This document shows positions 9,325 through 17,687 of a DNA stretch of 64,000 nucleotides, one piece after another; the stretch's first letter is position 1; each line of letters begins with the position of its first letter. Below the pieces are notes generated by a model. It made no database searches and was not told where the DNA came from. It was given only the letters and a program-made list of their open reading frames with translations. A program made the position numbers and the translations under genes. The stretch is from positions 3,369,501 through 3,433,500 of the forward strand of contig NC_018010.1 in assembly GCF_000265405.1 (NCBI RefSeq). Direction: 5' to 3'. Source of the DNA: Belliella baltica DSM 15883 (GTDB lineage Bacteria > Bacteroidota > Bacteroidia > Cytophagales > Cyclobacteriaceae).

Positions 9325-9912
9325 TTATTTCTTAATTATTTTTATAAACACCTCTGAGCCTAAACGTGGAGGAATAGAATTGTAACATGGCTCCATTTTT
9401 TTGATCTCAAATAAATTAGAGAAATAGGATCGATACTCTTCTACACTTCCGCCAAATGGAGGGTTATCATTTCCAAATTCCCTATTGAAAAGTACACCAG
9501 CAAGTTGACCGTCTTGAACTAGGAGTTCGTGAATTTTATCTGCATAATCTTTTCTTAACTCTACAGGAAGCGCACAGAAAAAAGTCTGTTCCAATATCAA
9601 GTCATATTTACCTTGATGGTCAAAAAAGTTTTCATGATGAACCTGACTTTTAGGGAAATCAGGATATTTCTCTAGAAAATTATCCAATGGAACTTTGGAA
9701 ATATCTAAAATATGCAAATTTTTGAATCCTGATGCATAAGCATAAGCTGCCTCATAAGCATTGCCTGCACCTGGGATCAAAACCCTCAAGTCTTTGTTTA
9801 CAAGTTGGTCTAAAAATTGCTTAATGGGGAAAGTAACTTGCCCTACATCCCAACCGATTAAATTTTGCTTGTATCGCGAGGTCCAGTATTGTTCGTTCAG
9901 TGAAAGAGTCAT
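9325..9912 (-). CDS. thiopurine S-methyltransferase (TPMT) family methyltransferase
   Basis: A 195-aa SAM-dependent methyltransferase. The start WTSRYKQNLIGWDVG and motif I VLIPGAGNAYEAAYA (about residues 44-58) are characteristic of the TPMT/TMT family (PF05724), and the post-motif loop PPFGGSVEEYRSYF also fits. Family members methylate thiols, halides, selenium or tellurium species; the true substrate here is undetermined. It converges with the preceding methyltransferase (5 nt between genes). Confidence 0.85.
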   Translation of the reverse strand: MTLSLNEQYWTSRYKQNLIGWDVGQVTFPIKQFLDQLVNKDLRVLIPGAGNAYEAAYAYASGFKNLHILDISKVPLDNFLEKYPDFPKSQVHHENFFDHQGKYDLILEQTFFCALPVELRKDYADKIHELLVQDGQLAGVLFNREFGNDNPPFGGSVEEYRSYFSNLFEIKKMEPCYNSIPPRLGSEVFIKIIKK

Positions 9913-9952
9913 TATTATTTATTAATTTGGTAAAAATACAAGGATATACACC

Positions 9953-10873
9953 ATGAATACCAATTTTGAAAAGGAAAAACCTACCAGCACCGAGAAAGGT
10001 AAAAACATTTTAATTATTGTTTTAATTATTCTTGTCATCATAAGTGGTATCAAGCTCTACTCTGATTCTGTAGATAGAAATAAGAAAACCGAAGAGATTC
10101 TACTACTTTCTGAAGAGAACAACGAAATCAATCAAAGGTTAGATTCGATCACTTATCAACTAGATCTTAGAATTCAAGAAATCGAAAAATTAGGTGGTGA
10201 TGTAAGTTCTTTGGAGGAAATTAGAGACCAATTGATCATTGAAAGAAACCTGGATAAAAAAAGATCAGCAGAAGAAATAGCATCCTTGAACACAAAAATC
10301 AATTCCTACACAGCTGTATTACAGGAAAAAGATCAAGAGATAGTTAGGCTAAGAGAAATCAATCAGCAACTTTATGCTGAAAATGAAGATTTGAAATCAT
10401 CACAAGCGGAGATAGAGGAAACTGTAGTGCAGCTGAACCTCAAAAAAGAAGAACTTGAAGAAAAAGTAAATATTGCGGCAAGGCTGAAAGCTGAAAATGT
10501 CGTGATAGCAGCGGTAAATTCAAGAGGAAGAGAAAGAGAAGATGGTTTTAGAAACCGACAATTGGAGAGGTTAAAAATCACATTTAATATCGCTGATAAT
10601 AAAGTTGCAGAAAAAGGCCCTAGAGATATTTTTGTTCAAATCATTGCACCAAACAATCAGCCTATTTTTGATATTGCTAGAGGTTCAGGAACATTCCTCA
10701 TTGATGGAAGAGAAGAATTTTACACCGTCCAACAAGACATCATGTTTGATAATACAAAGCAGGTTCTAACTTATTTCTATGAAAAAGGAAGTAAATATGT
10801 GGCTGGAACCTATCAAGTAAGAATTTATGCTGACAATTATCAAATTGGAAATGGTAGTTTTGAGGTAAAATGA
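9953..10873 (+). CDS. membrane-anchored coiled-coil protein with C-terminal beta domain, unknown function
   Basis: A 306-aa protein I recognise only as a conserved Bacteroidota hypothetical. It has a short cytoplasmic N-terminus, one membrane helix at about 18-36, a long coiled coil at about 42-185 (heptads rich in Glu/Lys/Leu), and an Ig-like beta domain at about 205-306 (KITFNIADNKVAEKGPRDIFVQI ... YQVRIYADNYQIGNGSFEVK). The architecture suggests a periplasmic rod that presents a small beta domain. No enzyme motif is visible. Confidence 0.75.
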   Translation: MNTNFEKEKPTSTEKGKNILIIVLIILVIISGIKLYSDSVDRNKKTEEILLLSEENNEINQRLDSITYQLDLRIQEIEKLGGDVSSLEEIRDQLIIERNLDKKRSAEEIASLNTKINSYTAVLQEKDQEIVRLREINQQLYAENEDLKSSQAEIEETVVQLNLKKEELEEKVNIAARLKAENVVIAAVNSRGREREDGFRNRQLERLKITFNIADNKVAEKGPRDIFVQIIAPNNQPIFDIARGSGTFLIDGREEFYTVQQDIMFDNTKQVLTYFYEKGSKYVAGTYQVRIYADNYQIGNGSFEVK

Positions 10874-11022
10874 TGTGTGCAGATTTTTGAAACAACATGA
10901 TTATTTGAGATTTTCTGACGTAATCATTCAGATAATCAAAAATAGTGAGAAAGTAGATATCCTTTCGAATTGAAAAATGCTTTTCCAATTTTTAGGTAAC
11001 ACATTTTAATTTGAGGTAATAA

Positions 11023-11053
11023 TTGTATAAAACAGATTATTACACTACTTTTG
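11023..11053 (+). promoter_or_regulatory. Bacteroidota-type promoter of the rpsF-rpsR-rplI operon
   Basis: TTG at 11023-11025, a 20-nt spacer and TACTTTTG at 11046-11053, an exact TAnnTTTG box. It sits 39 nt before the rpsF ATG, as expected for a strong ribosomal-protein promoter. Confidence 0.75.
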
Positions 11054-11092
11054 CGGTCTGTTTAAATAAAATTACATTAAACAATTAAAAAA

Positions 11093-11464
11093 ATGTTCCA
11101 AAAAAATTATGAAACGGTATTCATACTAACTCCCGTTTTGTCTGATGTTCAGATGAAGGATACCGTAGACAAGTTTGTAAACTTGTTAAAAGAGCAGGGG
11201 GCAGAAATCGTAAATGTTGAAAATTGGGGTCTTAAGAAAATGGCTTATGCTATTCAGAAGAAAAGCACCGGTTTCTACGTATTGATCGAATTCAAAGCAG
11301 AGCCAACTTTGATCAAAAAGTTTGAGCTTGAAATCAGAAGAGACGAGAAAATTTTAAGATTCTTGACTACAGTATTTGACAAGCATTCTTTGGCTTATGC
11401 TGAGAAAAGAAGAAAAGGTGAATTTAACAAAAAAGTTGAAGCTAAGGAGGAGCAAGCCTCATGA
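11093..11464 (+). CDS. rpsF: 30S ribosomal protein S6
   Basis: A 123-aa ribosomal protein bS6 that binds the 16S central domain as a heterodimer with bS18. It starts [18 protein letters not shown] and has the conserved [24 protein letters not shown] core, with a charged C-terminal tail. The last codons overlap the rpsR start by 4 nt (ATGA), consistent with coupled synthesis of the partners. Confidence 0.97.
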   Translation: MFQKNYETVFILTPVLSDVQMKDTVDKFVNLLKEQGAEIVNVENWGLKKMAYAIQKKSTGFYVLIEFKAEPTLIKKFELEIRRDEKILRFLTTVFDKHSLAYAEKRRKGEFNKKVEAKEEQAS

Positions 11465-11712
11465 CATTAAGAAACGAACCAATCAATAGAGTAGAGAATA
11501 GAAAGAAATATTGCCGATTCAAAAAGAATGGCATCAAGTATATTGACTACAAAGATCCTAACTTCCTTTTGAAGTTTGTGAACGAGCAAGGTAAAATCCT
11601 TCCAAGAAGATTGACCGGTAACTCTGCGAAGTTCCAAAGAAAAGTGGCTAACGCTATCAAAAAAGCAAGACACTTGGCTTTATTGCCATTCGTAGCTGAT
11701 GGATTGAAATAA
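11461..11712 (+). CDS. rpsR: 30S ribosomal protein S18
   Basis: An 83-aa bS18. The signature is the C-terminal [30 protein letters not shown], which contacts 16S rRNA. It overlaps rpsF by 4 nt and is followed by rplI after 42 nt, the common rpsF-rpsR-rplI order. Confidence 0.97.
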   Translation: MTLRNEPINRVENRKKYCRFKKNGIKYIDYKDPNFLLKFVNEQGKILPRRLTGNSAKFQRKVANAIKKARHLALLPFVADGLK

Positions 11713-11754
11713 TCCAAGCCTGATCGATTATTTACAAATTAAAAATTTATCACA

Positions 11755-12198
11755 ATGGAAGTTATCTTAAAAACAGACATAAAAGGTTTAGGTTACAAGA
11801 ATGATCTTGTAGCAGTTAAGCCTGGATATGGCAGAAACTACCTTATCCCACAGGGATTTGCTGTATTGGCTACCCAATCCAATAAAAAAATACTTGCTGA
11901 AAACATCAAGCAAGCAGCTCACAAAGCTGAAAAAATCAAAACTGAAGCTGAAGGAATCTCTGCTAAACTTGGAAATCTAACTTTGGAAATCAAAGCTAAA
12001 ATAGGTGAATCAGGAAAAATCTTCGGTAAAGTAACTACACTTCAGATTTCTGATGCTTTGGCTAACCAAGGAATAGAAATTGATAGAAAGAAAATCTCTA
12101 TCAACGTACCTGTTCAATCTGCTGGTGAATTTGAAGCTGAAGTAGATCTTCACAGAGAAGTAAAAAGTTCAGTGAAATTCGTAGTAGTAGCTGAATAA
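11755..12198 (+). CDS. rplI: 50S ribosomal protein L9
   Basis: A 147-aa bL9 with the N-terminal RNA-binding domain (MEVILKTDIKGLGYKNDLVAVKPGYGRNYLIPQGFA), a long connecting helix (about 42-75) and a C-terminal domain. It is the last gene of the operon, closed by the strong hairpin at 12218-12249. Confidence 0.97.
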   Translation: MEVILKTDIKGLGYKNDLVAVKPGYGRNYLIPQGFAVLATQSNKKILAENIKQAAHKAEKIKTEAEGISAKLGNLTLEIKAKIGESGKIFGKVTTLQISDALANQGIEIDRKKISINVPVQSAGEFEAEVDLHREVKSSVKFVVVAE

Positions 12199-12217
12199 AA
12201 ACTAGCAATAACAAATA

Positions 12218-12249
12218 AAAAAAGCTTTCTCCTTCGAGAAAGCTTTTTT
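12218..12249. terminator. bidirectional intrinsic terminator between rplI and the small gene
   Basis: A perfect 14-bp stem (12218-12231 with 12236-12249) around a CTTC loop, flanked by A and T runs so that either strand reads as a stem plus U tract. It ends the ribosomal operon on the plus strand and the convergent small gene on the minus strand. Confidence 0.85.
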
Positions 12250-12253
12250 ATGT

Positions 12254-12508
12254 TTAATTCAATGTGATTTTCTCCAAATCTTCAATGAGCTTCTTAGAAA
12301 TTGCTCTTGAATTTTCTTCACGCTTAGCTTTAAAAAGCTCCAATGCTTTTTGACTTTTTTCAATCACACCAATTGGGTTGTTATCATATTCATAACTTTT
12401 TAAACACCAACTCAACTCAGCATATAGCTTTTCATCAAGTTTTAATTTTTCCAGCTTTTCTAAAGTACTGACCACTGTCTTTTCAAGATTTTTAACTGCC
12501 ATTTTCAT
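12254..12508 (-). CDS. small helical protein of unknown function
   Basis: An 84-aa protein from the ATG at 12508 (MKMAVKNLEKTVVSTLEKLE). A second ATG two codons later is also possible, and the frame stays open further upstream to a TTG, but those extra residues look non-coding. It is Lys/Glu/Leu rich and predicted all-helical, with no signal peptide or known motif. It converges with the ribosomal operon and shares its terminator. I cannot assign a function. Confidence 0.6.
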   Translation of the reverse strand: MKMAVKNLEKTVVSTLEKLEKLKLDEKLYAELSWCLKSYEYDNNPIGVIEKSQKALELFKAKREENSRAISKKLIEDLEKITLN

Positions 12509-12729
12509 AAATTTAATAGGGTTAAGAAATATTTTTGACAACAAAATAGAATATTATTTTTTAAAATAGCAAAATTTACTTCTATATAGTAACAATAATT
12601 TAATAGAGAATATTTTAATCAATAAGATTAGCCTAATCAAATATCCACATTTGTTTTAACTCATTCGAAGAAAGTCTAAGAACGATTGAGTTTCAAAACA
12701 AGTAAGTTATCTTTATCAAAAAAATCAAA

Positions 12730-13368
12730 ATGGAGAGAAAGCAAACCCTTCAAGAAGAATTTGCAAATAGTATCAGTCATGGAATTGGTGTTTTATTTAG
12801 TGTGGTTGCAATTGCTCTATTGGTTACTTTTTCTGTCTTGAATGGTACAGCTATTCATATTGTCAGTTGCAGCATTTTCGGAGCCTCCATCCTACTACTT
12901 TATACATTTTCTACACTTTACCATGCCGTGCAAGATACTACTGTCAAAGCTTGGCTGAGAACTTTGGATCATATCGGGATTTACATATTGATTGCAGGAA
13001 CATACACACCTTTTCTTCTACTTTCCATTCAAGGGCTAATAGGCTGGATATTTTTTGGAATCATTTGGGGGCTGACAGCTTTCGGAATAATCTTCAAAAT
13101 TTTCTATACCAATAGATTCAAAAGAGCTTCATTGATTTTATACTTATCGATGGGCTGGTTGGCAATTTTCATAATCCGTCCTCTTTTAGATAATTTAAGC
13201 AATCCAATTCTTTTTCTTATTGCTGCAGGAGGTTTAAGCTATACCCTTGGAACCATTTTCTATACAAGACCAAGTATGAAATTTGCGCATACCATTTGGC
13301 ATTTGTTTGTATTGGGAGGAACTATCTTGCATTTTATTGCAATTATGTTTCTAATTCAAGAAGCCTGA
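12730..13368 (+). CDS. trhA: hemolysin III / TrhA (PAQR) family membrane protein
   Basis: A 212-aa seven-helix membrane protein. The family pattern EEFANSISHGIGVLFSVVA (about residues 9-27), the STLYHAVQD motif (about 62-70, Ser and His of the zinc site), LDHIGIYILIAGTYTPF (about 80-96, Asp/His) and HTIWHLFVLGGTILHF near the C-terminus (two His) are all present. Members of the hemolysin III/PAQR family are linked to membrane-fluidity homeostasis in bacteria. The haemolytic role in the family name is historical. Confidence 0.92.
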   Translation: MERKQTLQEEFANSISHGIGVLFSVVAIALLVTFSVLNGTAIHIVSCSIFGASILLLYTFSTLYHAVQDTTVKAWLRTLDHIGIYILIAGTYTPFLLLSIQGLIGWIFFGIIWGLTAFGIIFKIFYTNRFKRASLILYLSMGWLAIFIIRPLLDNLSNPILFLIAAGGLSYTLGTIFYTRPSMKFAHTIWHLFVLGGTILHFIAIMFLIQEA

Positions 13369-13451
13369 AGTATTTGAAATTTTTACATGATTTTTTTCTC
13401 TTTGAAATCTAGGTAATTAAGAAAAAGTATATAAAATCTTTATCTATAGGC

Positions 13452-13482
13452 TTGCATAAAATAGAAAGTCCTCCTACATTTG
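13452..13482 (+). promoter_or_regulatory. Bacteroidota-type promoter of tRNA-Gln
   Basis: TTG at 13452-13454, a 20-nt spacer, then TACATTTG at 13475-13482, an exact TAnnTTTG box. It ends 38 nt before the mature 5' end of the tRNA. Confidence 0.65.
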
Positions 13483-13520
13483 TGACACCTTAAAGAAGAG
13501 CAATCAACTGAAAGCGAAAT

Positions 13521-13593
13521 TGGCCGATGGTGTAACTGGCAACACGTCTGGTTTTGGTCCAGAAGAGTCCAGGTTCGAGCCCTGGTCGGCCAA
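13521..13593 (+). tRNA. tRNA-Gln (anticodon UUG)
   Basis: A full cloverleaf can be drawn. The acceptor stem TGGCCGA/TCGGCCA is followed by discriminator A at 13593. The D stem is GTGT/ACAC. The anticodon stem TCTGG/CCAGA encloses loop TTTTGGT with anticodon TTG. The T-arm is CCAGG-TTCGAGC-CCTGG. CCA is not encoded. A hairpin terminator follows within 5 nt. Confidence 0.96.
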
Positions 13594-13597
13594 CTTT

Positions 13598-13634
13598 AAA
13601 AATCCCAAACTGATTATTTCGGTTTGGGATTTTT
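13598..13634. terminator. intrinsic terminator after tRNA-Gln, usable in both directions
   Basis: A perfect 13-bp stem pairs 13598-13610 with 13622-13634 and is A-rich on the left and T-rich on the right. It can end the tRNA transcript on the plus strand and the oxidoreductase transcript, which stops at 13649, on the minus strand. Confidence 0.85.
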
Positions 13635-13648
13635 GTTTTTATTATCAG

Positions 13649-14977
13649 TTAAACTTTTGGCAATTTCCATCCATTGTGATAGGTGGCATATAATAAGTCA
13701 TTGGCTTCAGCTTTATTAAAAACTCCTTTATCCTGATCCCAGTAAATTTTTTCACCTGTCTTATAGGCGATATTACCCATGTGTGCATTGATTGCCGCAA
13801 CACTGCCTGTTTCCACACCACAATTCAATAACGAAGCATCATTTTTTGAAATTGATTCCACAAAATTCATCGTATGCAAATCCAAAGCATTTCCTTTCGG
13901 TTTTACTCTTGACATGGCTTCTAATTTCGGCTTATCCCCCTCCTTTCCAGAAATTATTTCCCAACCGCCTCTATTTACAACAAGCGTCGCATTATTACCT
14001 ATGAATGCAATGCCTTCAGTGTAGCCATAATTTCCACTATCTATTCCTGTAGCATGTTCCCACAGCATATTGAATCCTTCATATTCATAAACAGTCTGTA
14101 AGGTATCTGGTGTTTCTGAGGCATCATCGGGGTAAGCGAGTTTCCCTCCAGAAGCCATGATTGATTTTGGCGCCGACACTCCCATTGCAAAAAGTGCTAT
14201 ATCTATTTCATGTACTCCCCAATCCGTCATCAATCCACCTGCATAATCCCAGAACCATCTGAAATTAAAATGGAAACGATTTTCATTAAAAGAACGCTTC
14301 GGTGCTGGACCTAGCCACATGTCATAATCCACTCCTTGAGGTACAGAAGAGTCAGGCTTCACTGGCACAGGCTTCATCCAACCTTGATATGCCCAACATT
14401 TCACCAAACGAATATTACCTAATTGACCAGATTTCACAAATTCAATTGCCTCACTATACTGCGAACCACTTCTTTGCCATTGTCCTACTTGGACTAATTT
14501 ACCATAGCGAGCTGTTGCGTCTACCATCACTTTACATTCTTCTATTGAGTTAGCCAATGGCTTTTCTACATAGACATGCTTTCCAGCAGAGAGACTATCT
14601 ACCATGTTCAAACAATGCCAGTGATCTGGAGTGCCAATAATGACTACATCAATGTCCTTATTTTCCAACATTTTTCTATAATCAGTGTATAAAGTAGGTT
14701 TTCTATTTCTTTGCTTGAGAACATCTGCCGCACGCTGATTCAAAATGTTTTGATCTATGTCTGCAAGTGCGATACAGTTGACTTGAGGCATTTTTAACAT
14801 TGAATTCATATTTGACCAGCCCATACCTTTACAACCGATCACTCCAACATTTATCTGATCATTTGCTCCTATTTTTTGTGTGGTTCTAAAAAACTGTTCG
14901 GCCGTTACCACATTGGACATTGTAATTCCTGCTGTTGCTAAGAGGCTGTTTTGCAAAAATTTTCTTCTTGAATTCAT
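13649..14977 (-). CDS. Gfo/Idh/MocA family oxidoreductase, Tat-exported
   Basis: A 442-aa NAD(P)-dependent sugar-type dehydrogenase. The N-terminus MNSRRKFLQNSLLATAGITMSN is a twin-arginine-type signal (RRKFLQ). The Rossmann fold starts at INVGVIGCKGMGWSN (about 41-55), and the family motif YVEKPLANS holds the EKP lysine near residue 135. DWGVHEID (His about 240) is the usual catalytic-region motif of exported Bacteroidota members. Typical substrates are sugars and inositols; the exact one is unknown. Confidence 0.93.
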   Translation of the reverse strand: MNSRRKFLQNSLLATAGITMSNVVTAEQFFRTTQKIGANDQINVGVIGCKGMGWSNMNSMLKMPQVNCIALADIDQNILNQRAADVLKQRNRKPTLYTDYRKMLENKDIDVVIIGTPDHWHCLNMVDSLSAGKHVYVEKPLANSIEECKVMVDATARYGKLVQVGQWQRSGSQYSEAIEFVKSGQLGNIRLVKCWAYQGWMKPVPVKPDSSVPQGVDYDMWLGPAPKRSFNENRFHFNFRWFWDYAGGLMTDWGVHEIDIALFAMGVSAPKSIMASGGKLAYPDDASETPDTLQTVYEYEGFNMLWEHATGIDSGNYGYTEGIAFIGNNATLVVNRGGWEIISGKEGDKPKLEAMSRVKPKGNALDLHTMNFVESISKNDASLLNCGVETGSVAAINAHMGNIAYKTGEKIYWDQDKGVFNKAEANDLLYATYHNGWKLPKV

Positions 14978-15216
14978 AGGTTACTTTGGTTTAAATGAGA
15001 TTTGTTAGATTTCCAAATGAAATGCATTAGAATAGCAAGTATTTCATTCATTAAGTGTTAAATATACATTTTAAAAAATAAATGAAAAATCTATTTCCTA
15101 TCCCTGTCTAAAATTAATGGATAATCAAATACCCTTTTTAAAACTTAACGGAAAAACACAGGATTAAACTTTTTTTAAAACTATTTTATTAAGAAATTTC
15201 AAAAAAAATCTATGCT

Positions 15217-15534
15217 ATGAAAAACTTGTATGCCTTATTGATAATATTAACAATGATTTATGGTTGATTAGATATCACCAAGGGAGTTACAAATGCTGAA
15301 TTTGAAGCTAGAGATTCAGAAGAAGAGCCATTTCGATATGCAGATGCAACAGATAAAATCAAGCTTCTTGTAATCAAAAATGGTGAGCAAGTTTCATCAG
15401 AATTAAGCGTTCCCGAAGGAGTCATGCTGTTTTCACTAGGGAACAACAAAATCCTGATTCAAGAAAATGCAAGTACAGAAATAGAAGAAGAATTTACTAA
15501 GTACTCCATTTATGAATTCAAGGAAGTGAATTGA
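15217..15534 (+). pseudogene. small lipoprotein gene with an in-frame TGA at the lipobox cysteine position
   Basis: From the ATG at 15217 the frame reads MKNLYALLIILTMIYG, then TGA at 15265-15267, then stays open for 88 codons (LDITKGVTNAEFEARDSEEE ... YEFKEVN) to a TGA at 15532. The first 16 residues look like a lipoprotein signal, and the stop falls exactly where the lipobox Cys should be; TGC/TGT to TGA is one base change. The downstream part has normal amino-acid composition for a small acidic secreted protein of unknown function. It is either a recent null mutation or a sequencing error. Confidence 0.7.
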
Positions 15535-15571
15535 GCGTACAGTGAAATATAGGAAGTGGGTAATCAAGTTA

Positions 15572-16228
15572 TCAGATTGCCCACTTCTCTTGTTTGTAAG
15601 CTGAATCCCAAAACATCCATTCTAACTTCGTCGCCATCTCGAAAGCATCATGCATTTGAGACTTCAATGAATCACTTGCTTTCGCTGCCAAATCATCTGC
15701 AATGTTGATTGCTTGATTTACAGAATTGGCAAAATCTTCCCCGGCATAAGTATCGATCCAATTTTTGTATGGATTTAGATTTTCAGCTTCCTGTTGAGAA
15801 TAAATATAATCCCCTACTTTTTTGTAAATCCAAAAACAGGGTAAAACTGCGGCTACGGCAACTTCTATATTGGAATATGCGGCTTGAGAAAGTAAATAAT
15901 TAGTGTATAGCAGACAGGTCGGAGATGGCTGAACTTCTTCAGGAATCCCCAAAGTTTTGAAATATCCTTCATGCAGGGCTCGCTCAACAACGATAGCTCC
16001 TGAAGCAAATTGAGAAAAGGCCAGAACTTGATCTAAATCCTTTAACCTTCCAGAAATCGTGCTCAATGCTTTGCCAAATTCACCCAAGTAATAAGCATCT
16101 TGAGCCATATAAAATTTAAATTTTTCCTGGTCTAAAGTTCCATTACTCAGCTCTTGATTGAAAGGTAATTCTAAGATTTGATTATAAATGAGATTAACTC
16201 TTTCCCATGTTTGTTCACTCCATTTCAT
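15572..16228 (-). CDS. tenA: TenA family thiaminase II (aminopyrimidine aminohydrolase)
   Basis: A 218-aa TenA protein that hydrolyses aminopyrimidine thiamin breakdown products to HMP for salvage. The nucleophile Cys131 is in VLPCFWIY, an Asp is near residue 44 (MAQDAYYLGEF), and the C-terminal helix LEWMFWDSAY carries the conserved Glu. It is the last gene of the thiM-thiE-thiD-tenA operon, and its start overlaps the end of thiD by 14 nt. Confidence 0.93.
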   Translation of the reverse strand: MKWSEQTWERVNLIYNQILELPFNQELSNGTLDQEKFKFYMAQDAYYLGEFGKALSTISGRLKDLDQVLAFSQFASGAIVVERALHEGYFKTLGIPEEVQPSPTCLLYTNYLLSQAAYSNIEVAVAAVLPCFWIYKKVGDYIYSQQEAENLNPYKNWIDTYAGEDFANSVNQAINIADDLAAKASDSLKSQMHDAFEMATKLEWMFWDSAYKQEKWAI

Positions 16229-17039
16229 GGATAATTTGTTTTTGAGGGTGATAAAAGTGATTCAATGGCCCAGATCCCTTTCCAGTTTTGATTGATTTTC
16301 CATGCAAAATTGCTTCATAGATGTAGTTTCTTGCAATATTTACAGCCTCTTCTAATTCTTTTCCTTTAGCTAATTCTGCTGCAATGGCAGAAGAAAGTGA
16401 GCAACCTGTTCCATGTAAATTTGAGGATTGGATTTTTTCACTTTCAAAAACCCTTTCCTTTCCATCAGCGAAAACGAGCAAATCCTGAATGACAGGAGTT
16501 TGCAAATGCCCCCCCTTGATAAGGACAGCATTTGGAACAAAATGTTGAAGATAAGATGCGGCTTTTCGCATATCCGTTAGATTGTAAACTTTAAATCCAC
16601 AAAGAATTTCAGTTTCATCTAAATTTGGAGTTAAAAGTGTTGTAATTGGAAACAACTTTTCTTTGATCACATCAATTGTTTCTTCTTGAATTAGTCGGTC
16701 ACCTGAGGTAGCTACCATTACAGGATCATAAACTATAGGAATATCTGAACCTTCTAATTTATCAACCAAACAATCCACCACATCTGGTCTATCGATCATC
16801 CCAATTTTGATTGCTTTGGGTGTAATATCCTGCAAAACCGAATCTAACTGATCTGCTATATGATTTACAGGAATGCTGTGAATAGCTTTTACTCCCTGTG
16901 TATTCTGCGCAGTAGTGGCTGTAATTACCGTCATTCCATAGCAGCCTAAAGCTGAGAAAGTTTTCAAGTCTGCTTGTATTCCTGCTCCTCCACTACTGTC
17001 AGAACCTGCTATGCTCAATACAGAAATGTAAGTTTTCAT
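16215..17039 (-). CDS. thiD: bifunctional hydroxymethylpyrimidine kinase/phosphomethylpyrimidine kinase
   Basis: A 274-aa ribokinase-fold enzyme that phosphorylates HMP and HMP-P for thiamin phosphate synthesis. SIAGSDSSGGAGIQADLKTF (about residues 9-28) and GCYGMTVITATTAQNT are the family N-terminal motifs. LHGTGCSLSSAIAAELAKG (about 208-226) holds the anion hole and catalytic region. It starts 3 nt after the thiE stop. Confidence 0.95.
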   Translation of the reverse strand: MKTYISVLSIAGSDSSGGAGIQADLKTFSALGCYGMTVITATTAQNTQGVKAIHSIPVNHIADQLDSVLQDITPKAIKIGMIDRPDVVDCLVDKLEGSDIPIVYDPVMVATSGDRLIQEETIDVIKEKLFPITTLLTPNLDETEILCGFKVYNLTDMRKAASYLQHFVPNAVLIKGGHLQTPVIQDLLVFADGKERVFESEKIQSSNLHGTGCSLSSAIAAELAKGKELEEAVNIARNYIYEAILHGKSIKTGKGSGPLNHFYHPQKQIIHEME

Positions 17040-17042
17040 CTC

Positions 17043-17687
17043 TTATTTAAATTTAAGTCCTTTTTCAATTTCTATTCTAAATGCCTCAGCAGCCTTCGCT
17101 GGATAATCTGCACTACAAATACCTGATACTACTGCTAAACAATCCGCCCCTGCCTCAATCACATCCGCTGCATTCTGAATTTTGATATTCCCGATGGCTA
17201 CAAGTTTCTTCCTACTTATTTTTTGAAGTTCTCGAAGTCCATTCAATCCCCATTCTCTTCGCGTATCTATTTTTGTTGGTGTTGAGTAAATTGGACTGAC
17301 CCCATAATACCATGCCATTTCAGATTCTGAAGATTGAATATCCTCCAATTGTTCTATCGACAAACCAATTGGATAATCTTTTCCCAAAACTTGCTTAGCA
17401 TCTGTAATAGCCAAATCCGATTGACCAACATGAAGTCCATAGGCTCCAACATGTTTTGCCACTTGAGCATTGTCATTGATGATTAAGGGAACTTGATATT
17501 GATCACAAATTATTTTGAGTCGCTCTGCTTTTCGAATAAAATCAGGTTCACTTAATTCTTTTTCTCTAAGCTGTACAATTTCCGCACCGCCTTTTAAAGC
17601 TTCTTCCACTACCCAAAAGAAATCTCTTCCGAGGCAGGCAAGCTGATCCGTCACTAAATACAACCGGTAAGGAAAATCATACTTCAT
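17043..17687 (-). CDS. thiE: thiamine-phosphate synthase
   Basis: A 214-aa TIM-barrel enzyme joining HMP-PP and THZ-P to thiamin phosphate. The motifs YLVTDQ, GGAEIVQLREKELSE (about residues 34-48), LIINDNAQVAKHVGAYGLHVGQSD (about 85-108) and VVSGI are standard for ThiE. It overlaps the thiM stop by 4 nt, showing translational coupling. Confidence 0.95.
   Translation of the reverse strand: MKYDFPYRLYLVTDQLACLGRDFFWVVEEALKGGAEIVQLREKELSEPDFIRKAERLKIICDQYQVPLIINDNAQVAKHVGAYGLHVGQSDLAITDAKQVLGKDYPIGLSIEQLEDIQSSESEMAWYYGVSPIYSTPTKIDTRREWGLNGLRELQKISRKKLVAIGNIKIQNAADVIEAGADCLAVVSGICSADYPAKAAEAFRIEIEKGLKFK

Noticed and set aside
15265..15267. In-frame TGA as a selenocysteine or recoded Cys codon
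   Set aside because: It falls at a lipobox Cys, not in an enzyme active site, no SECIS-like hairpin is evident just downstream, and ordinary TGA stops end other genes here.
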